Source: Chalciporus piperatus
Taxonomy: Eukaryota > Basidiomycota > Agaricomycetes > Boletales > Boletaceae
DNA length: 60,450 nucleotides
Direction of reading: 5' to 3'
NCBI GenBank assembly: GCA_038093975.1
Contig: JBBPTG010000150.1
Location: 1-60,450, forward strand
Shown here: one piece after another, positions 44,956 through 56,701 of the stretch
How positions within the stretch are numbered: position 1 is the stretch's first letter
Layout of the letters: the number at the start of each line of letters is the position of its first letter
The notes under the pieces: generated by a model
The model's database searches: none
The model's input: only the letters and a program-made list of their open reading frames with translations
Told to the model about the DNA's origin: nothing
Made by a program: the position numbers and the translations under genes

Positions 44956-45363
44956 ATGCGTCGTCGCTCCCCACCCTCCTCCCTCCGTCTCTTCCAGGGT
45001 CCCCTCCCACCCCGTTCCCAACCCAAACACACCCTCCCAACCCTCCCGTGCCCAGCCTTCTACCCCGAAGCCGTTCTCCCTCGTGACCCCGTGCCACTAC
45101 CTCGTACACGCCACCACGCCCCCAATCTCCATCTCGACACCATCTCCATCCCCCTATCTCTCGAACTCGCTGCGATTTGCCGACCAGGCAGTAGCTTGAG
45201 CTCGAATAGCAGTAGTGGAACAGACTCACCGACCTCGAGTCCGGTGAGTGCATGTGCCACGAAGAGGGTGAGAGGGCCTTGGGACGATTCGTCCAGTGTG
45301 GCGGTCGCAGTGGACGTGGACAGTCTTTTGGCGTGCCCCAAGCCGGTTGCGATCGGTGTATGA
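44956..45363 (+). CDS. Small Ser/Pro-rich hypothetical protein
   Basis: A 135-codon frame from MRRRSPPSSLRLFQGPLPPR through LDTISIPLSLELAAICRPGS to TDSPTSSPVSACATKRVRGP and a hydrophilic end. The composition is plausible for a protein and the ATG follows an A-rich context. It has no domain I recognise, and a long antisense frame also exists, so it may be chance. Confidence 0.35.
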   Translation: MRRRSPPSSLRLFQGPLPPRSQPKHTLPTLPCPAFYPEAVLPRDPVPLPRTRHHAPNLHLDTISIPLSLELAAICRPGSSLSSNSSSGTDSPTSSPVSACATKRVRGPWDDSSSVAVAVDVDSLLACPKPVAIGV

Positions 45364-46674
45364 GAGGTCGAACGTCGTCACGTTCGTGGCTTTTACCATC
45401 CTTTGCGCACTCCCATTCTCTCTGCCTTTGAAAGGCGACTGTCGATTGGTTCTGGCCCTTGGGCATTTGGGATGCGTTACCAGTTGAAAGGAGCGTCCCA
45501 TGTTGTGTTATGGGGCACCTGGTCGTCCTCGTGTATCGGCCGCTGGAAGGCTCGTTCTTGGTCCTCAAAGTTCGTGTGCAAAGCCCATTGGAGTTGGAAT
45601 TTGGCACCCGCTGGAGATCTGGGTGTTGGTTGTCTATCGTTATCTACTCTGTTGTGTGTACTATTACTATGACATTTGTGAGTCTGGACTCTGGTGCTCA
45701 TTGTATTGCCATCGCTGTGCAAGTCTGTTGATTGCTACTGGCCTTCGGTCTCTCCTCGAACTTGTCACTCTCGCTGGTCTCCCAAGACCAGACTCTCGAT
45801 GAGCAGAATACAGTCGTTCTGCTCTACCGAGAGGATTCTTGCGCTTCTCTGCTGGTTGACTTCTCTTCGGATCGATATCGGGCCTGGTGACGTCAACATG
45901 AACACAACGTTCAGTTTATACAATCCACCGTTCTGTATGTTGTACAGATTACACTTTCTGACATACTTATGATGCATCCACCCTGAAAGCAAGGCACGAT
46001 GTGTTCTATCTATGGACGGCAAGTCCACTCCTGATGGCAGATGTACGTCAACGTTCAACACCGTGCACGTTAGTCGACCGCCTCCCGTTGGTTCCTCGAT
46101 CTTCCATTTCTTGACTTCTTCTGCTCAACCTGACCTAGAAGACCACCTCACCGTAATGACCTCCCTTTCAAGTCTACACAGCGCCCGTGCGGATCGCCAT
46201 CACGGCGCAACGTGATATCCGTCGATGCTTTGTTCTGTTGAGCGGCATTGAAATGCCGAAAGGCCTTGGGAGGTTGGGACGCATGCCTCTGCCAATCCGA
46301 GAGGGTTAGATCGTGATCGCCAAGTCCAGGACCGCTGATGATCATTGGACTGATGGCTCGCCATCATGGCGTGTTCGTTGGTTTTCCGCTGAGCATCTGA
46401 TGTGTCCTGGTGGTCCTTTAGAAGGAACAACATAGTAGTACATTAGATTGACATTAGATAGTTGAACGAGTCGATGCCATGTCGTGTTAGAATTGGAAAA
46501 ATTGATTCGAGTGGCGTGGGGGTGTATTTGTTCGGACAAGGCTTGGTCTTAATTCAGCATTGAATCAAACCTCTTTCCTATACGCTTTTCTCCTCCCTTG
46601 CCCTTGTTTTTTTTCTTCTGTTACGAGCGGTTTTTCAAGGCTTTCTGCGGTATACAAGTTGCAAGATTTCCATC
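45364..46674. other. Long intergenic region
   Basis: About 1.3 kb with several short, mutually overlapping open frames on both strands, none with family resemblance or codon pattern I trust. A T-rich stretch at 46580-46640 lies just upstream of the PIN4-like gene. Confidence 0.45.
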
Positions 46675-48479
46675 ATGACGAGCTCTCCAACGCCAGACAT
46701 TTCCTCCTTGTCCCTCAACACTCAGCCATCCCAGCAACGTCTCAACGACACTTACGATTATGAAGGTTCTGGTGCAGGCAACGGCAGACAGCAGTACCAG
46801 TTCGCTACATCTCCCCCGATCTCGGCCCACTCTCAGTACAATCCTCTCAACATGAGCCCATCCCCACTCAAGATGAAGCCCATGCGTAGCGGCCTTCCCA
46901 CCGTGCGTTGATATTACCTCAACTTTCCATCCTACATGCAGTCTTACATCTCATTTTTCGTTATCCCTTCAGCAATGGCTCGATAATTCGGCCGTCGGTC
47001 CTGAAAATCGTTCTCTTTCCCCCAACAATAATTCCGATTTTTCGTCCTCTGGTGGTTCTCCTCCTATGGGTCATCTCGCCCCCGCTGCACTGGCTTCTTC
47101 TACGACTAGTCAAAACCCTGATGACGAGATTATACCCACTGCTATTGTCATTAAGAACATACCTTTCAACGTCAAACGCGAAACGCTCCTTGATATCATC
47201 GTGAGTGATTCTCCGAACTTGGACCGATAGATCGATTAAGCATTCTTCACAGGCATCTTTGGCTATTCCTACGCCTTATGCCTTCAATTACCATCTCGAT
47301 CAACAGGGCTCATTCCGCGGTCTGGCTTTTGCCAACTTCCGTCAAGCTGTGGATGCAGATGCCGTCGTAGCTGCCTTGAACGGTTTTGAAGTTCAGGGTC
47401 GGAAACTCCGCGTGGAATACAAAAAAGTTTTACAGGCAGGTGAAAAGGAGCGTATCGAGAGAGAAAAGGCGATTCGCCGAATGCGCTCGATGCAGTTGGA
47501 AAAGGAACAACAGCAGGCTGCTGTAGTTGTATCTCAACCGTCTTATGACGATTTCGGTCCCATCGCTGCACCAACGTTCACTCCTCAGCGTTCGTTCTCC
47601 ACTGGGCCTACATACCAGCAACCGCAGTATTCTCCGCCTCCCGTTCCAGCTCTCCCGATCTCGCAAATTTTCAACCCCACCGCTTCTCCACCCGTCGCTC
47701 CTGCGACCCCGAATCCATCGGAAAAAGCTTCGTCGTCTAATGAACTGGATATGAACGACCCTTCTACTCTCGAGATTTACTCGAGGATTTTGCTTTTCAA
47801 GGACGATCGGATGAGAGATGAACTCGCGTTCTCTAGGACACTTACTCCCAAGCAAAGGCGGGTGGTGCATCTGATTGCCCAGAAGCTTGGCGTGTATCAT
47901 TACTCGGTCGGTGAAGGCGAAGAGAGATATGCTGTCGTGACTCGCATCGACCCTAATAGGGCAAGTAGACTTCCCTGACTTGTGTGAATCATGCTTACCA
48001 TTCATTCCGCCACACAGAGGACCCAACCAGCTACTCTATCACGCGCTCCATCAGCCTATCTTTCGGCAGCATCATCTTCCCAGCTTGCAAACACCCTGCG
48101 CATGAAAAAATCAATGCCCGACATGAAGACCCTGCATACACAAGCGCCACGCCTTACCACACGTGTATCTAACGGAAATATCCGGGAAGGTTATGCCACC
48201 ATCGCATCTCCGTCTCGCCGTTCTGCAGCTGGCTTCGGGTCTTTGTTTGGCAGTAACTTTGGTAACACCGTTCCACCGGTACCTAGCTTACCATCGAGCG
48301 TCATGGGTTCGATGAACGGGGGTTTGAACGAGAATACGGGTAGTGGTGTCATGAGGCAGCCCCGTGGTCCCAGTGGTCCTGGTCTCGGTGGATTCGGAGT
48401 ACGACGGGCGGCGAACACCGACACGCAGGTTCGTGGGAGTGGCCTCGAGGCGCGCACGCATGAGCCTCTGGAGATATAG
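46675..48479 (+). CDS. PIN4: RRM RNA-binding protein, PIN4/Cip-like
   Basis: Starts MTSSPTPDISSLSLNTQPSQ and has a disordered Ser/Pro-rich N-terminus. The RRM reads IIPTAIVIKNIPFNVKRETL (RNP2), LAIPTPYAFNYHLDQQGSFR, then GLAFANFRQAVDADAVVAAL (RNP1 variant) and QGRKLRVEYKKVLQAGEKER. Next are a Gln-rich helix and an R3H-like region (IYSRILLFKDDRMRDELAFS, TLTPKQRRVVHLIAQKLGVY). The C-terminus is Gly/Ser-rich. This order matches yeast Pin4 and fission yeast Cip1/Cip2, which bind mRNAs in stress and cell-cycle control. Introns follow RSGLPT, LLDII and DPNRA. Confidence 0.85.
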
Positions 48480-49253
48480 ATTGAGAGATACTTTCCCTCC
48501 CTTACTCCATCCTAACATCCCTGCTCACACCTTGTAGGCAAGTAGGTAGGCATTTTTTTTCTCCAAGCGACCGTATATATGCCCTGATATGCATCCGTTT
48601 CCCTTTGCATTAATTTCAAATGGTTTTTTCTTCACCAGATCGAACCTCGTTTCCTCTTGTTTCCATGATCATCTCAGGCTATACATCTAGGCTGGCGTAT
48701 TTCTTGCTCGCCTCGCGTTCTCGCCGTTTATGCTTCGGCTTCCGTTTCTTTACTTGCCTCGTCTTATCCTCCTCGTACGTAGCGTCTGATATAAAGTTGT
48801 ATACCGCATCGTTACTCCATATAAGATCGATCTCAATTCCCTTTGTTACCTTTCTCATATGCCCCATTCTGCTTACAGTAATACTTCTTTTTTTCCTCGC
48901 GTTAGCGCTTCAAGTCTCGTGTCGCGGTCGCTGGCGCCGGTTTCGAGGCATGTGTGCCCATCTGTCGAGGACCTTGTCTCCTCATTAGTACCTTGATCTC
49001 CCTTACACTTTGTTGGCTGGATTAGTTCTCGAGTCCTTTTTTTCGTTACTAGCTTCCCGATATATATGATAATCGTGGTCGAGTTAAATATGTATGTTGC
49101 TTGATGCATCTCACTCGGTTTTTCTTGTGGACTTGCTCTTCGTTCAACGGTCTGTATGCGTTCAAGTTTAGTATATACTCCATATGATATTCTATTAGAT
49201 CCACGCGTTCGTGCACTCGACAGCATACCATCATCGCGCTCGTCACTCGGTCA
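48480..49253. other. Convergent 3' flanks
   Basis: About 770 bp, T-rich on plus, between the PIN4-like and endonuclease G genes. No gene seen. Confidence 0.5.
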
Positions 49254-50644
49254 TCATGACCGAGGCGCAGCGATCGCTCGTCGGTTGTCCGTCCGCTTCT
49301 GAGCCTCGTCAAACCTCCGAACGATAACTTCGCACTTCGTGCTCTTGCAGATATGTTTGGAGGAGTTTTTGAGTGCTTCGGAGAAGAGCGTGAGACCTGC
49401 TGCGCGTTCGACCGCTTCGACTGAAAGATAACGTGGTCAGTCCATCCGTACGTTCATCAGGTGGGGGGGAAACGCATCGTACCTGACGTGACGAAACTCT
49501 CGAGAGGTGCTTCGTCGGGAATGATTGCATTCGGGAGAACGAACGCCCCCGTGGATATTTCAGGGATATCGGGGTTGGAAGGCGAAGACGGTCGAGATGC
49601 GAGGACGACTTTTGCAAAGTGGGTCGGGACGGCGACGTTGGGCGGTGAGCCGATGACTTCGTAGTTGACGCGCCATTTTCCGTCGGGGTCTTTGTGGGGG
49701 AGGTAGAGAGGGATGGTGAAGACGTAGACGTCGGCGAAGGAGCCTGTTAGTCTTCTGCACCAGTCTTCGAGGTAGGCCCAGTCTGTAAAGAAGGGGGCGG
49801 GGGGTTCAAACGTTGGTGATTTGGAAAAAAAGGGGGAGACAGACGTACAGTGACGGTTGAACCCAGCGCCGACCTGTGGTGCGATGTTCGACAACAAGAA
49901 CGTCTCGTCCATCGCATTCTGAGAGATCTTGGCGTCCGCAGCGGGTACCCTTTCGACATGTATCAATGAAAACGCGACTCAAACGCGGGAGAATCAGATA
50001 GGGAGGGAGGGAGGGAGAAACGTACATGTGACCCCGGTCGTACCCGCTCCTGAAGTAATCTTGGAGTTTGGCGCGGAAGATGGAAGGCAACGACGCGTCT
50101 TCGGTGAAGTTGGAGCGGGATCTGTCGCCTGATTCGTCGCCCGAGGAAGGTGCGAGTGGGGATTTGCCGAGGGAGGCCAAGGTGATGTGTTCGGCGGTCT
50201 GAAAAAGACGCGTCGAGGTGGGATGGGATGGGATGGGACGGGATTTTTTGCGTCAAAATACGGATACGAGAACGGGCTGGGGCGATGGAACTCACCCAGG
50301 CGGGATGACGGAGTCGTCGGTCGTAAGCAGCTGTGTATGCTTTGCGCACGAGCAAGTCTGGTATGGGTCCTACAGCATGCACAACATTCAGCTGCTACGA
50401 GTCCCGCTCACCGCACCAGTACCATACCTGGGTGACCATACTTGAGCACGGGAGATGTTGGTGCAGTTGTAGTGAGTACCGCCGTCGATATCTTCGCGTC
50501 CCCTTTGGGGCCAAGGTCGATGACGGGTGGAGGAGGTGGAAGGGTCCTCTGGTTTTTGCGAGAGGTCACGACAGTTGCGACGCCGCCCCCGACGACGGCG
50601 CCGACGGCGAAACAAACTGCATGTATGAAACTTGCGCTCGGCAT
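49254..50644 (-). CDS. NUC1: Mitochondrial endonuclease G (NUC1)
   Basis: Starts MPSASFIHAVCFAVGAVVGG, a hydrophobic N-terminus like the mitochondrial anchor of NUC1. The nuclease domain has RKAYTAAYDRRLRHPAWTAE, DDFRSGYDRGHM-like text (FRSGYDRGHMVPAADAKISQ) with the catalytic DRGH histidine, MDETFLLSNIAPQVGAGFNR with the metal-binding Asn, and YLEDWCRRLTG. It ends VIVRRFDEAQKRT plus a short basic tail. The family degrades DNA and RNA, in mitochondrial DNA turnover or in programmed death after release. Short introns fall after KYGHPG, HPAWT, DRGHM, NRH and FVTS. It is divergent from the partial RPC82 copy, with only 114 bp between the start codons. Confidence 0.9.
50220..50243 (+). repeat. 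Short GGGAT repeat in a NUC1 intron
   Basis: About four tandem GGGAT-like units within a NUC1 intron. Confidence 0.75.
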
Positions 50645-50721
50645 CGTTGGGTACGACTGAGTTGCTGTTCCGATGCCGTGTGAATAACTCGACTGCCTGC
50701 TTACAGTAACACCACCTGCCT

Positions 50722-51783
50722 TCGCCAATCCTATTCCAGCACTCAAACTAGCCCTACCATGGCCGACGCAGACACTTGTCGTCTGTGCACTCAGATCGTT
50801 AACGCCCACTTTGGCCCCCTCACCGCCGTAAGCTCTCCCTCCTTAGACCATCTATATCCTTCCTTATTCTCATCCAGAAAGTCGCGTCCGCGCTCTTGAC
50901 CCGTGGACGACTCTCCCTCCCTCAACTCGTCCGTTTCACAGGGTTGAAACCACGCACCGTTCGCGCATCTCTCATTGTGCTCATACAACACAACATCCTT
51001 TGGCATGCACAAACCGGCGAAGACGGGGAGATGCTCGAATTTAATATCCTCGAGTGTCTTTTGAGGTTGAGGTTTGGGAGGTATGTGTGGTTGGCGGAGG
51101 GTATCTTTGGTCGGACGGTGCGTTTCTCGTTTTTCTGTGTGTGTTGGTCTATGGGAGAAACTGATTGGGGGTATCATGAAGGGCGCGGAGATTGTGCAGT
51201 TGGTGTTGGATCATGGAAAGCTTCGTCCCCCAGATATTATATCACGACTATCGATGTACGACCCTAAAAGTGAGCCCTTTTTCTCTCTCATTACCCATGC
51301 TTCTCGAGCATGTCTTGAACTATTCTGCGTCTCGCGCGCGTTTTGTTCTCTAGGTTCTAGCACGTATTCACAATCGTTGTACAAGCTCGTATCCGAATCA
51401 TACCTCAAACCATCCACCATCCTCTCACACAATTCACCACGGGATAAACGAATAAGATATGAGAAGGAGGAAAAGGCGAAGATTGCGGGATTTCCGACGG
51501 CGAGAGAGTTGAGAGAGGCAAATGAAACTGCTGGGGCGCGATTGAGAAGGGAGGAAGAGGAGGCGGAAAAGGTTGGATTGGTGGGTACATTTTGTGTGTT
51601 TGAGTTCGTTTGGTGGAGAGGGTTTGATCTGGGTATTTTAGAAACGGAAACCGAAGGAACAACCAAGTGGCCGCTCGTCCAAGGTGAGGTTGATCGGGAA
51701 TTCTTGGGGATGAGGGTTGAATGTATGCGTGTCTGTGTAGAAAAACAAGGTGGTTGAGGACATGGTGGACGTAAGTTATCCGT
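50722..51783 (+). repeat. Inverted segmental duplication, copy B
   Basis: Reverse-orientation match of 14153-15209. It starts about 37 bp upstream of the ATG and stops just after the donor GTAAGTT that follows the VEDMVD exon; beyond that, the sequences have nothing in common. Confidence 0.92.
50759..51783 (+). pseudogene. RPC82: Truncated RPC82 copy (5' half only)
   Basis: Begins MADADTCRLCTQIVNAHFGP, as in the full gene, with the same exons and splice sites up to KKNKVVEDMVD. It differs from the full copy by two residues that I could find (SRLSMYDPK against SRLSIYDPK; SSTYSQ against SSMYSQ). The following exons, which encode the DEVYFRVNFDKFNVH region and all of the C-terminal half, are missing. 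The last donor site has no partner. The reading frames remain open, so the break is young or the piece is kept under constraint. A protein made from it could hold the N-terminal winged helices only. Confidence 0.85.
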
Positions 51784-51991
51784 TCTGGGGCTCGGCGGTA
51801 CGAACGTCGTCCATGAATTGGACATAATCATACTCGAACTTCGAGGCGTTGATCAAGTCGAGCGACCACGTCACAGGAGTGGACCCGTGGAGTCTGAACC
51901 GCAGGTTTCGTAGGCTTGAGACGGACTTGCGTCCGATCGTGAGGTGAGTGATTGACTTGAAAAGCGCAAACTTGAAGACGTTCAAGGTCAA
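51776..51991 (-). other. Short open frame, possible gene fragment
   Basis: Reads LNVFKFALFKSITHLTIGRK, SVSSLRNLRFRLHGSTP and LINASKFEYDYVQFMDD, which looks like LRR or F-box-type sequence. It begins right where the RPC82 duplication ends, which suggests that the duplication landed in a gene relic. Confidence 0.3.
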
Positions 51992-52478
51992 TGGAGTGGC
52001 GACGATATCATTCGCGATAGCCCGTGAAATTACATAAAGTTAATGATGTAGCCTTAGCTGTCGTCGTTCACAACGCTTCTCGAACATGAGGAGTACTTGC
52101 ATCACCGAAACGTACCTTTTGTGTAGTGTACAGTGGTATATGGGGCCCGCGAACTTCGGGCGTGCACGCCGGTATGCCCCCATTGTTTTTTTCGCCCATT
52201 GTTTCATCAAATGAAACAGGGCACGCTCTACGAACAATAAACCGATCATTGTGTGCACCCAATCGATTTGTTATTCAGATTCGAGGTGAATAATGATGAA
52301 ACTGTGGGTTTGTCTTCCATTGTCATCAGATCAGATCAATTGTCGTCCACCGGATCAGTAGATCGATTGTGCCTCTGGTCCACCACCGTGACTGCGCCTC
52401 ATCCCCGTTGCTGTGGCCCACACTTCATATAAATATCACCTGGCAAATCGCCACCATCGTCGCACTCCTACCCTCATC
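51992..52478. other. Intergenic region
   Basis: About 490 bp upstream of the P-loop NTPase gene; no supported feature. Confidence 0.5.
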
Positions 52479-55400
52479 ATGGCCCCTCATGAACTCCCTA
52501 CGATCGAAGACACTCTCGGAGACCTTCATGAGGAGTTGGATGCTCAAGTCAACGGGGACCCATACATAGAGGCCATGGTCTCAACGACATTGTCGGAATA
52601 TTCCACTCTCCCTCTACTCTGTATTATAATCAAACATTCTGGTGGTCGCTTGAACAACGTTTATCTCACTAAAAAGTCCCTTGGGATGGACCTCATCGAA
52701 AAGTATCCTCTATTGCTGGAGAAGTTGCTGGAAGCTTGGGCGATCAAGCAGTACCGCTCCATTAGACTGCTCGGTACGTACCAGCGGTGGCTTGCCATCG
52801 ACTCAACCTTACTTCTTCCTCGTGCAGAAATCCTTCAGGCACCGGCAATACCTATCGAAATGAGTCAGTTTAATTTGGTACGGTCTGTCGGTTTAGAACT
52901 ATCGCTAATGGCAATACCGCATGCAGATGACGCGCAACGCAAACAGTTATCGGCGTCCTTCCGTGCGCCATTCCTCGGTGCGGCTGTGGAAGGGTTCTTC
53001 GAGTACTTGGAAAACCACGAACGGCTGTTCCGAGCCCACAAACATGACGCTCCATATTATGCAAAGTTTTGTTCCATTGTCCAGAGCTCGGGCACAGGAA
53101 AATCAAGAGTCTTAACTGAGGTCAGCGTTTCCCTCTCTCCCTGCGTCCGTGTGGCACTCAATTTTGACTGTCAGCTAAGCAAGAGGAACGTCGTGGTCCT
53201 CTACATCAACCTACGTGACGAATACGATACAAGGGGTTTTCCGTTTCGCGATCTCATCCCATGCACAATCTTGGAATCCAATGGTTCGGAAGATGAGTAC
53301 ACATACGTCTGCGAAGCTTTCATGACCGCTCTTTTCGAGACGTCGCAGGCGTTCCTTGAGACCGCAGCTGCGGAAAAAGGCGTGGACAAAGCTGTCCAAC
53401 ACTGGACGAACACCTTGTGCAACATGGAGCTTTCCAACGTTGCCAGGAACGAGTTCTTTCTCAAAGTCCAGACCAGCTATGATCGGTGGCGGGAAATATG
53501 CTCTAACGTGTATGTGCAAGTGACGACCTATATTTTAGTACGGTCTCTTATCACCCGTTCTAGCCCGTCAAGCGATCCGGATGTGCAACAAGTTGCGGAC
53601 GAACTTCGGACACTCTCACTTTCCGGTACATGTCGCTGTTCCTTTAGAATAACGGTCAGAGCTGAATAATATCCCAGGATTGCAGGGCGAGAATCGTGAC
53701 ACTGTTAATCTGTCTCGGACTGCTTTCCTCCAAGCGTACAGATCACTGGGTGCTTACCTCGAACGTATCATCAAGGGCCCTGCCACCCAACCTAGATTTG
53801 TCCTTGCGATTGATGAAGCACATCCACTCGGTAAACCTCGGACATCGGCCTCACAGTCAGCGAAGGAATATCGCCCTGCCGACATTCTTACTAGAGTGAT
53901 CAATGCTTATTCACATCACGCCAAACATGCTATCTGGGTCGTGTTCGCTTCCACAACTTCTAGGGTTGCTGACTTCTCACCCCCAAATCGCCACCGTCAG
54001 TGCATCGTTGTCTGTATGTGCTTTCGGTACTCATTGAATTTCTCAGATCCTTCGCTACGCATCGCTATTCACGGTCATCAACTGTTTCCACCCTACACGC
54101 AACTAGGATGGGATCAACATGCACAGGCGCTGGGCCAGAACGCCGATGATATCGCCCAGATTTCTCACATCCTGACATACGGAAGACCCTTGTAATACCA
54201 TCTCCCTTCGTTGTTGATGCAGTTCCCTGACCTTGAACCAATATTTCAGATGGAAATCTCTTCTTCAGACGGTCGATAACCCCCAAGGAATGCTCGCTAT
54301 AGCCTCGAAAAAGCTTTTTGGGGGCGGAGACTGCAGTTTCAAAGATATCGGACACGTGCTCGCAGCATTTGGACAAAGGTTCGCATTGGAGGTGACGCTG
54401 GGACACCCCGACTCCGTTCAGGCTTTGGAAACCGCAGTCGCTAGTCATCTCCGGATATGCCTCTCGACCACTTTGGATCGCAGCTGGATCTATACCAGTT
54501 ATCCTTCAGAGCCGCTCCTGTCTTGTGTTGCGGCAAGTCAGCTTCATTCCTCATCTTCCCACCTGGCCCTCGCCTTGGAGACGCTCGAGGGCAGGATCAG
54601 ACAGGGAATGATCAATATCGGCGAACATGGTGAACTCACCAGCCGGTTGCTCTGGCTGCTCGCGAAAGATTTGTATGTCCGCGAGAAGATCACCAACAGT
54701 GAGGACGGATTGGTCCCTCCTGCCCCCGGAGGGGACGTATGGTCAGCAGAACTGCTCGATTGCAAAATGATCCCAGTTGTGGGCTGGCTCGAGTTTGTCT
54801 TTGGGGAGAGTGTTTTCGGACCATCGGATGAGGACCGCCAGCGCGTTCGCGCGTGTTTCGCGAATGCCTGTGTGAACTTCTCCCATTGGCTCTCGATGGA
54901 TTCGAACGTGTCAGGCGGTTACAATGACCTACCGTTCGTTGTTTTCTTTCTGTCCTGCGACACCAGTTCTAACACACTTTTCTATAGCTTGGACCAGTGG
55001 ACACTTCGTCACTGGCAGCGAACGAGTGCAGTGCAATGTACTCACAACCAGCCTCTCATCGACAAAGTGATCCCTATTTACTTTAAGGACCCCAATAACC
55101 CAGTCCCGGTGCCAGGCGACATGTCGCAAATTTTCATTTCTGACAAGGCTCGACAATCGGATTCCAAGAGATTCTTGAACCACATTACGCGAAACGACCC
55201 ATCGCTTGGTCGCCTCTCCTCCGGCCGGCCATACATAGCCATCCTATGTGACTTCGGACTGACCTCCTCTGTGTTGTCCGCCACGTTCCCCGCTCGGCCC
55301 GTCGACGACTGTTGCTTGCGCATTTATGCGGCCGGCATCGATACCACAACCTATCAGTTCCTGGGCCTGGAGAAACATCCTGGTCTGTTGCTCGCGCTGC

Positions 55401-55546
55401 GGAACATCGTGTCTCTGCAAAAGCAACCGGAGAATGACCTGCCGCGCGGGAAATATTTGGATGCGCAGGTGAGGTTTGGGAAGGCGCCAACCGCTGAGTA
55501 CATGAATTGGGAACACGGGAAGGAACTGCCACGAGTAGCTGGATGA
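52479..55546 (+). CDS. Basidiomycete-type P-loop NTPase (SGTGKS/DEAH), accessory
   Basis: Starts MAPHELPTIEDTLGDLHEEL. The ATPase core is FCSIVQSSGTGKSRVLTE (Walker A), a beta-strand VVVLYINLRDEYDTRGFPFR, PRFVLAIDEAHPLGKP (Walker B with Asp-Glu), and HAIWVVFASTTSRVADFSPP (a sensor-like strand with polar Thr/Ser). LFPPYTQLGWDQHAQALG, WKSLLQTVDNPQGMLAIASK and a roughly 400-residue C-terminal region with GLVPPAPGGDVWSAELLDCK and YIAILCDFGLTSS follow. Proteins of this layout occur in many copies in Agaricomycete genomes. They recall the NTPase part of Crinkler-like effectors, but no Crinkler N-terminus or nuclease motif is plain, so that link is inference. Several introns, one after VLTE, are needed. 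The frame appears intact. Confidence 0.7.
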
Positions 55547-55800
55547 GGAGCGTCGTCAGCCTCTCTAGCCCCCGCAGGGGTGCCATTTTCCTGATGACTA
55601 GTTTGTATTCTGTTTTACTATTGTACTATACATGAGCCTCATGTTCGCGTAGCACAAAGATTCCGATAGCTGCCATGTACCACCACTGTTATACTATTTA
55701 CCTTGGGCGAAGAATTTTGACGTTTTAAGCCTCTCGATCGAACAGCCTGCCGGACGACGGCGACTGTCGTTCTGTGGGTTCTGCCCAATCTCGTTCTGGA

Positions 55801-56553
55801 TCATGCGGTGAGAGCATGGTTGGTAGCGTCTAGCTGCTCTTCGACAGCGTCGCGTTCAGAGTTCTGTGCAACATAAGAAGGTCGAACGTGCAAGTGAACG
55901 ACAACTCACCTCCTCGCTCGACTCCTCTAACACGCAGCTCATCGTCGCACAACCTATTTCATCACGCGCTTCACAGATGTTCACCGTGTGATGTTGATTC
56001 CAACCTCGCAGAGCGAGGCAATAGTGAGTTCCCCCACCGCCCAACGGACCTATGATAACGTTGTGCGTTGAAACTTGTGAAGTAAGTCTCAGAACTACGG
56101 TATCCCGACTGTCTTCGACCTACCGATGTACACCAGCTTATGCCCCGTATAAGGTTGGCAGATTTTGGCTGCGTTGCGATACAGCATCTTATGCGTGATG
56201 GATTCGAGCGGTTCTTTCGCGGCATGGAGTTTCACACCGAGGGCAGTGACCGGTCGACCTTGCGTCATCAAAAAGGTCCATTGAGGACGATTGGCAGACG
56301 CAGACGTGGAAGCCTCGGGAAGACTCTCGAGAACGAGTTTGTGCTGAGTAAAGTGTAAGTTGAGGTGGTGGTGAATCACTGGCGCTGCAGGCTCGTTGTC
56401 CTCGGCGGCACATTCGACGGTGAAACAGAGGTTGAGGGCTTGGAGCTGCTCGATGAGGTGATCTACCTTGGCCAGCGTAGTGGCCCTGAAGTCCTTGAAG
56501 CGATCGCCACTATCAGTAGGACCGATCGTCCCATATGGCTGGAATGGCGAATA
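55801..56553 (-). CDS. Hypothetical protein, 5' side cut by a transposon
   Basis: Three exons read on the minus strand: from YSPFQPYGTIGPTDSGDRFK, with TTLAKVDHLIEQLQALNLCF and LNLHFTQHKLVLESLPEAST, to TGHKLVYI. Then VSTHNVIIGPLGGGGTHYCL, HTVNICEARDEIGCATMSCV and LEESSEE. Then NSERDAVEEQLDATNHALTA and a stop at 55801-55803. Both introns have GT and AG ends. Upstream the frame runs straight into the terminal inverted repeat of the Tc1-like element, so the native 5' end is lost or lies beyond it: a minus-strand frame ending MRYYTTLI occurs at 57608-57772. I do not recognise the family. Confidence 0.5.
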
Positions 56554-56666
56554 GGTTACAGCGGTTCGCGAATGTAATGGCAATCCGGATTTTTTTTTGT
56601 TTCGGCGCATGACCGAAAAAGGAAATTCTGTACTACCGCGTCGAAGGGCTACAACGTCGCGACAAC
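56554..56666 (+). repeat. Terminal inverted repeat, left arm
   Basis: Aligns with 57494-57607 in reverse with a few mismatches and one base difference in the T tract. Confidence 0.92.
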
Positions 56667-56701
56667 GAGATGTGGTTGTACAGTACGCACCACTCTACAC
56701 C

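Noticed and set aside
45403..46061. Several 80-100 codon frames between the small Ser/Pro-rich frame and the PIN4-like gene
   Set aside because: They overlap one another on both strands with no motif or splice pattern that favours one.
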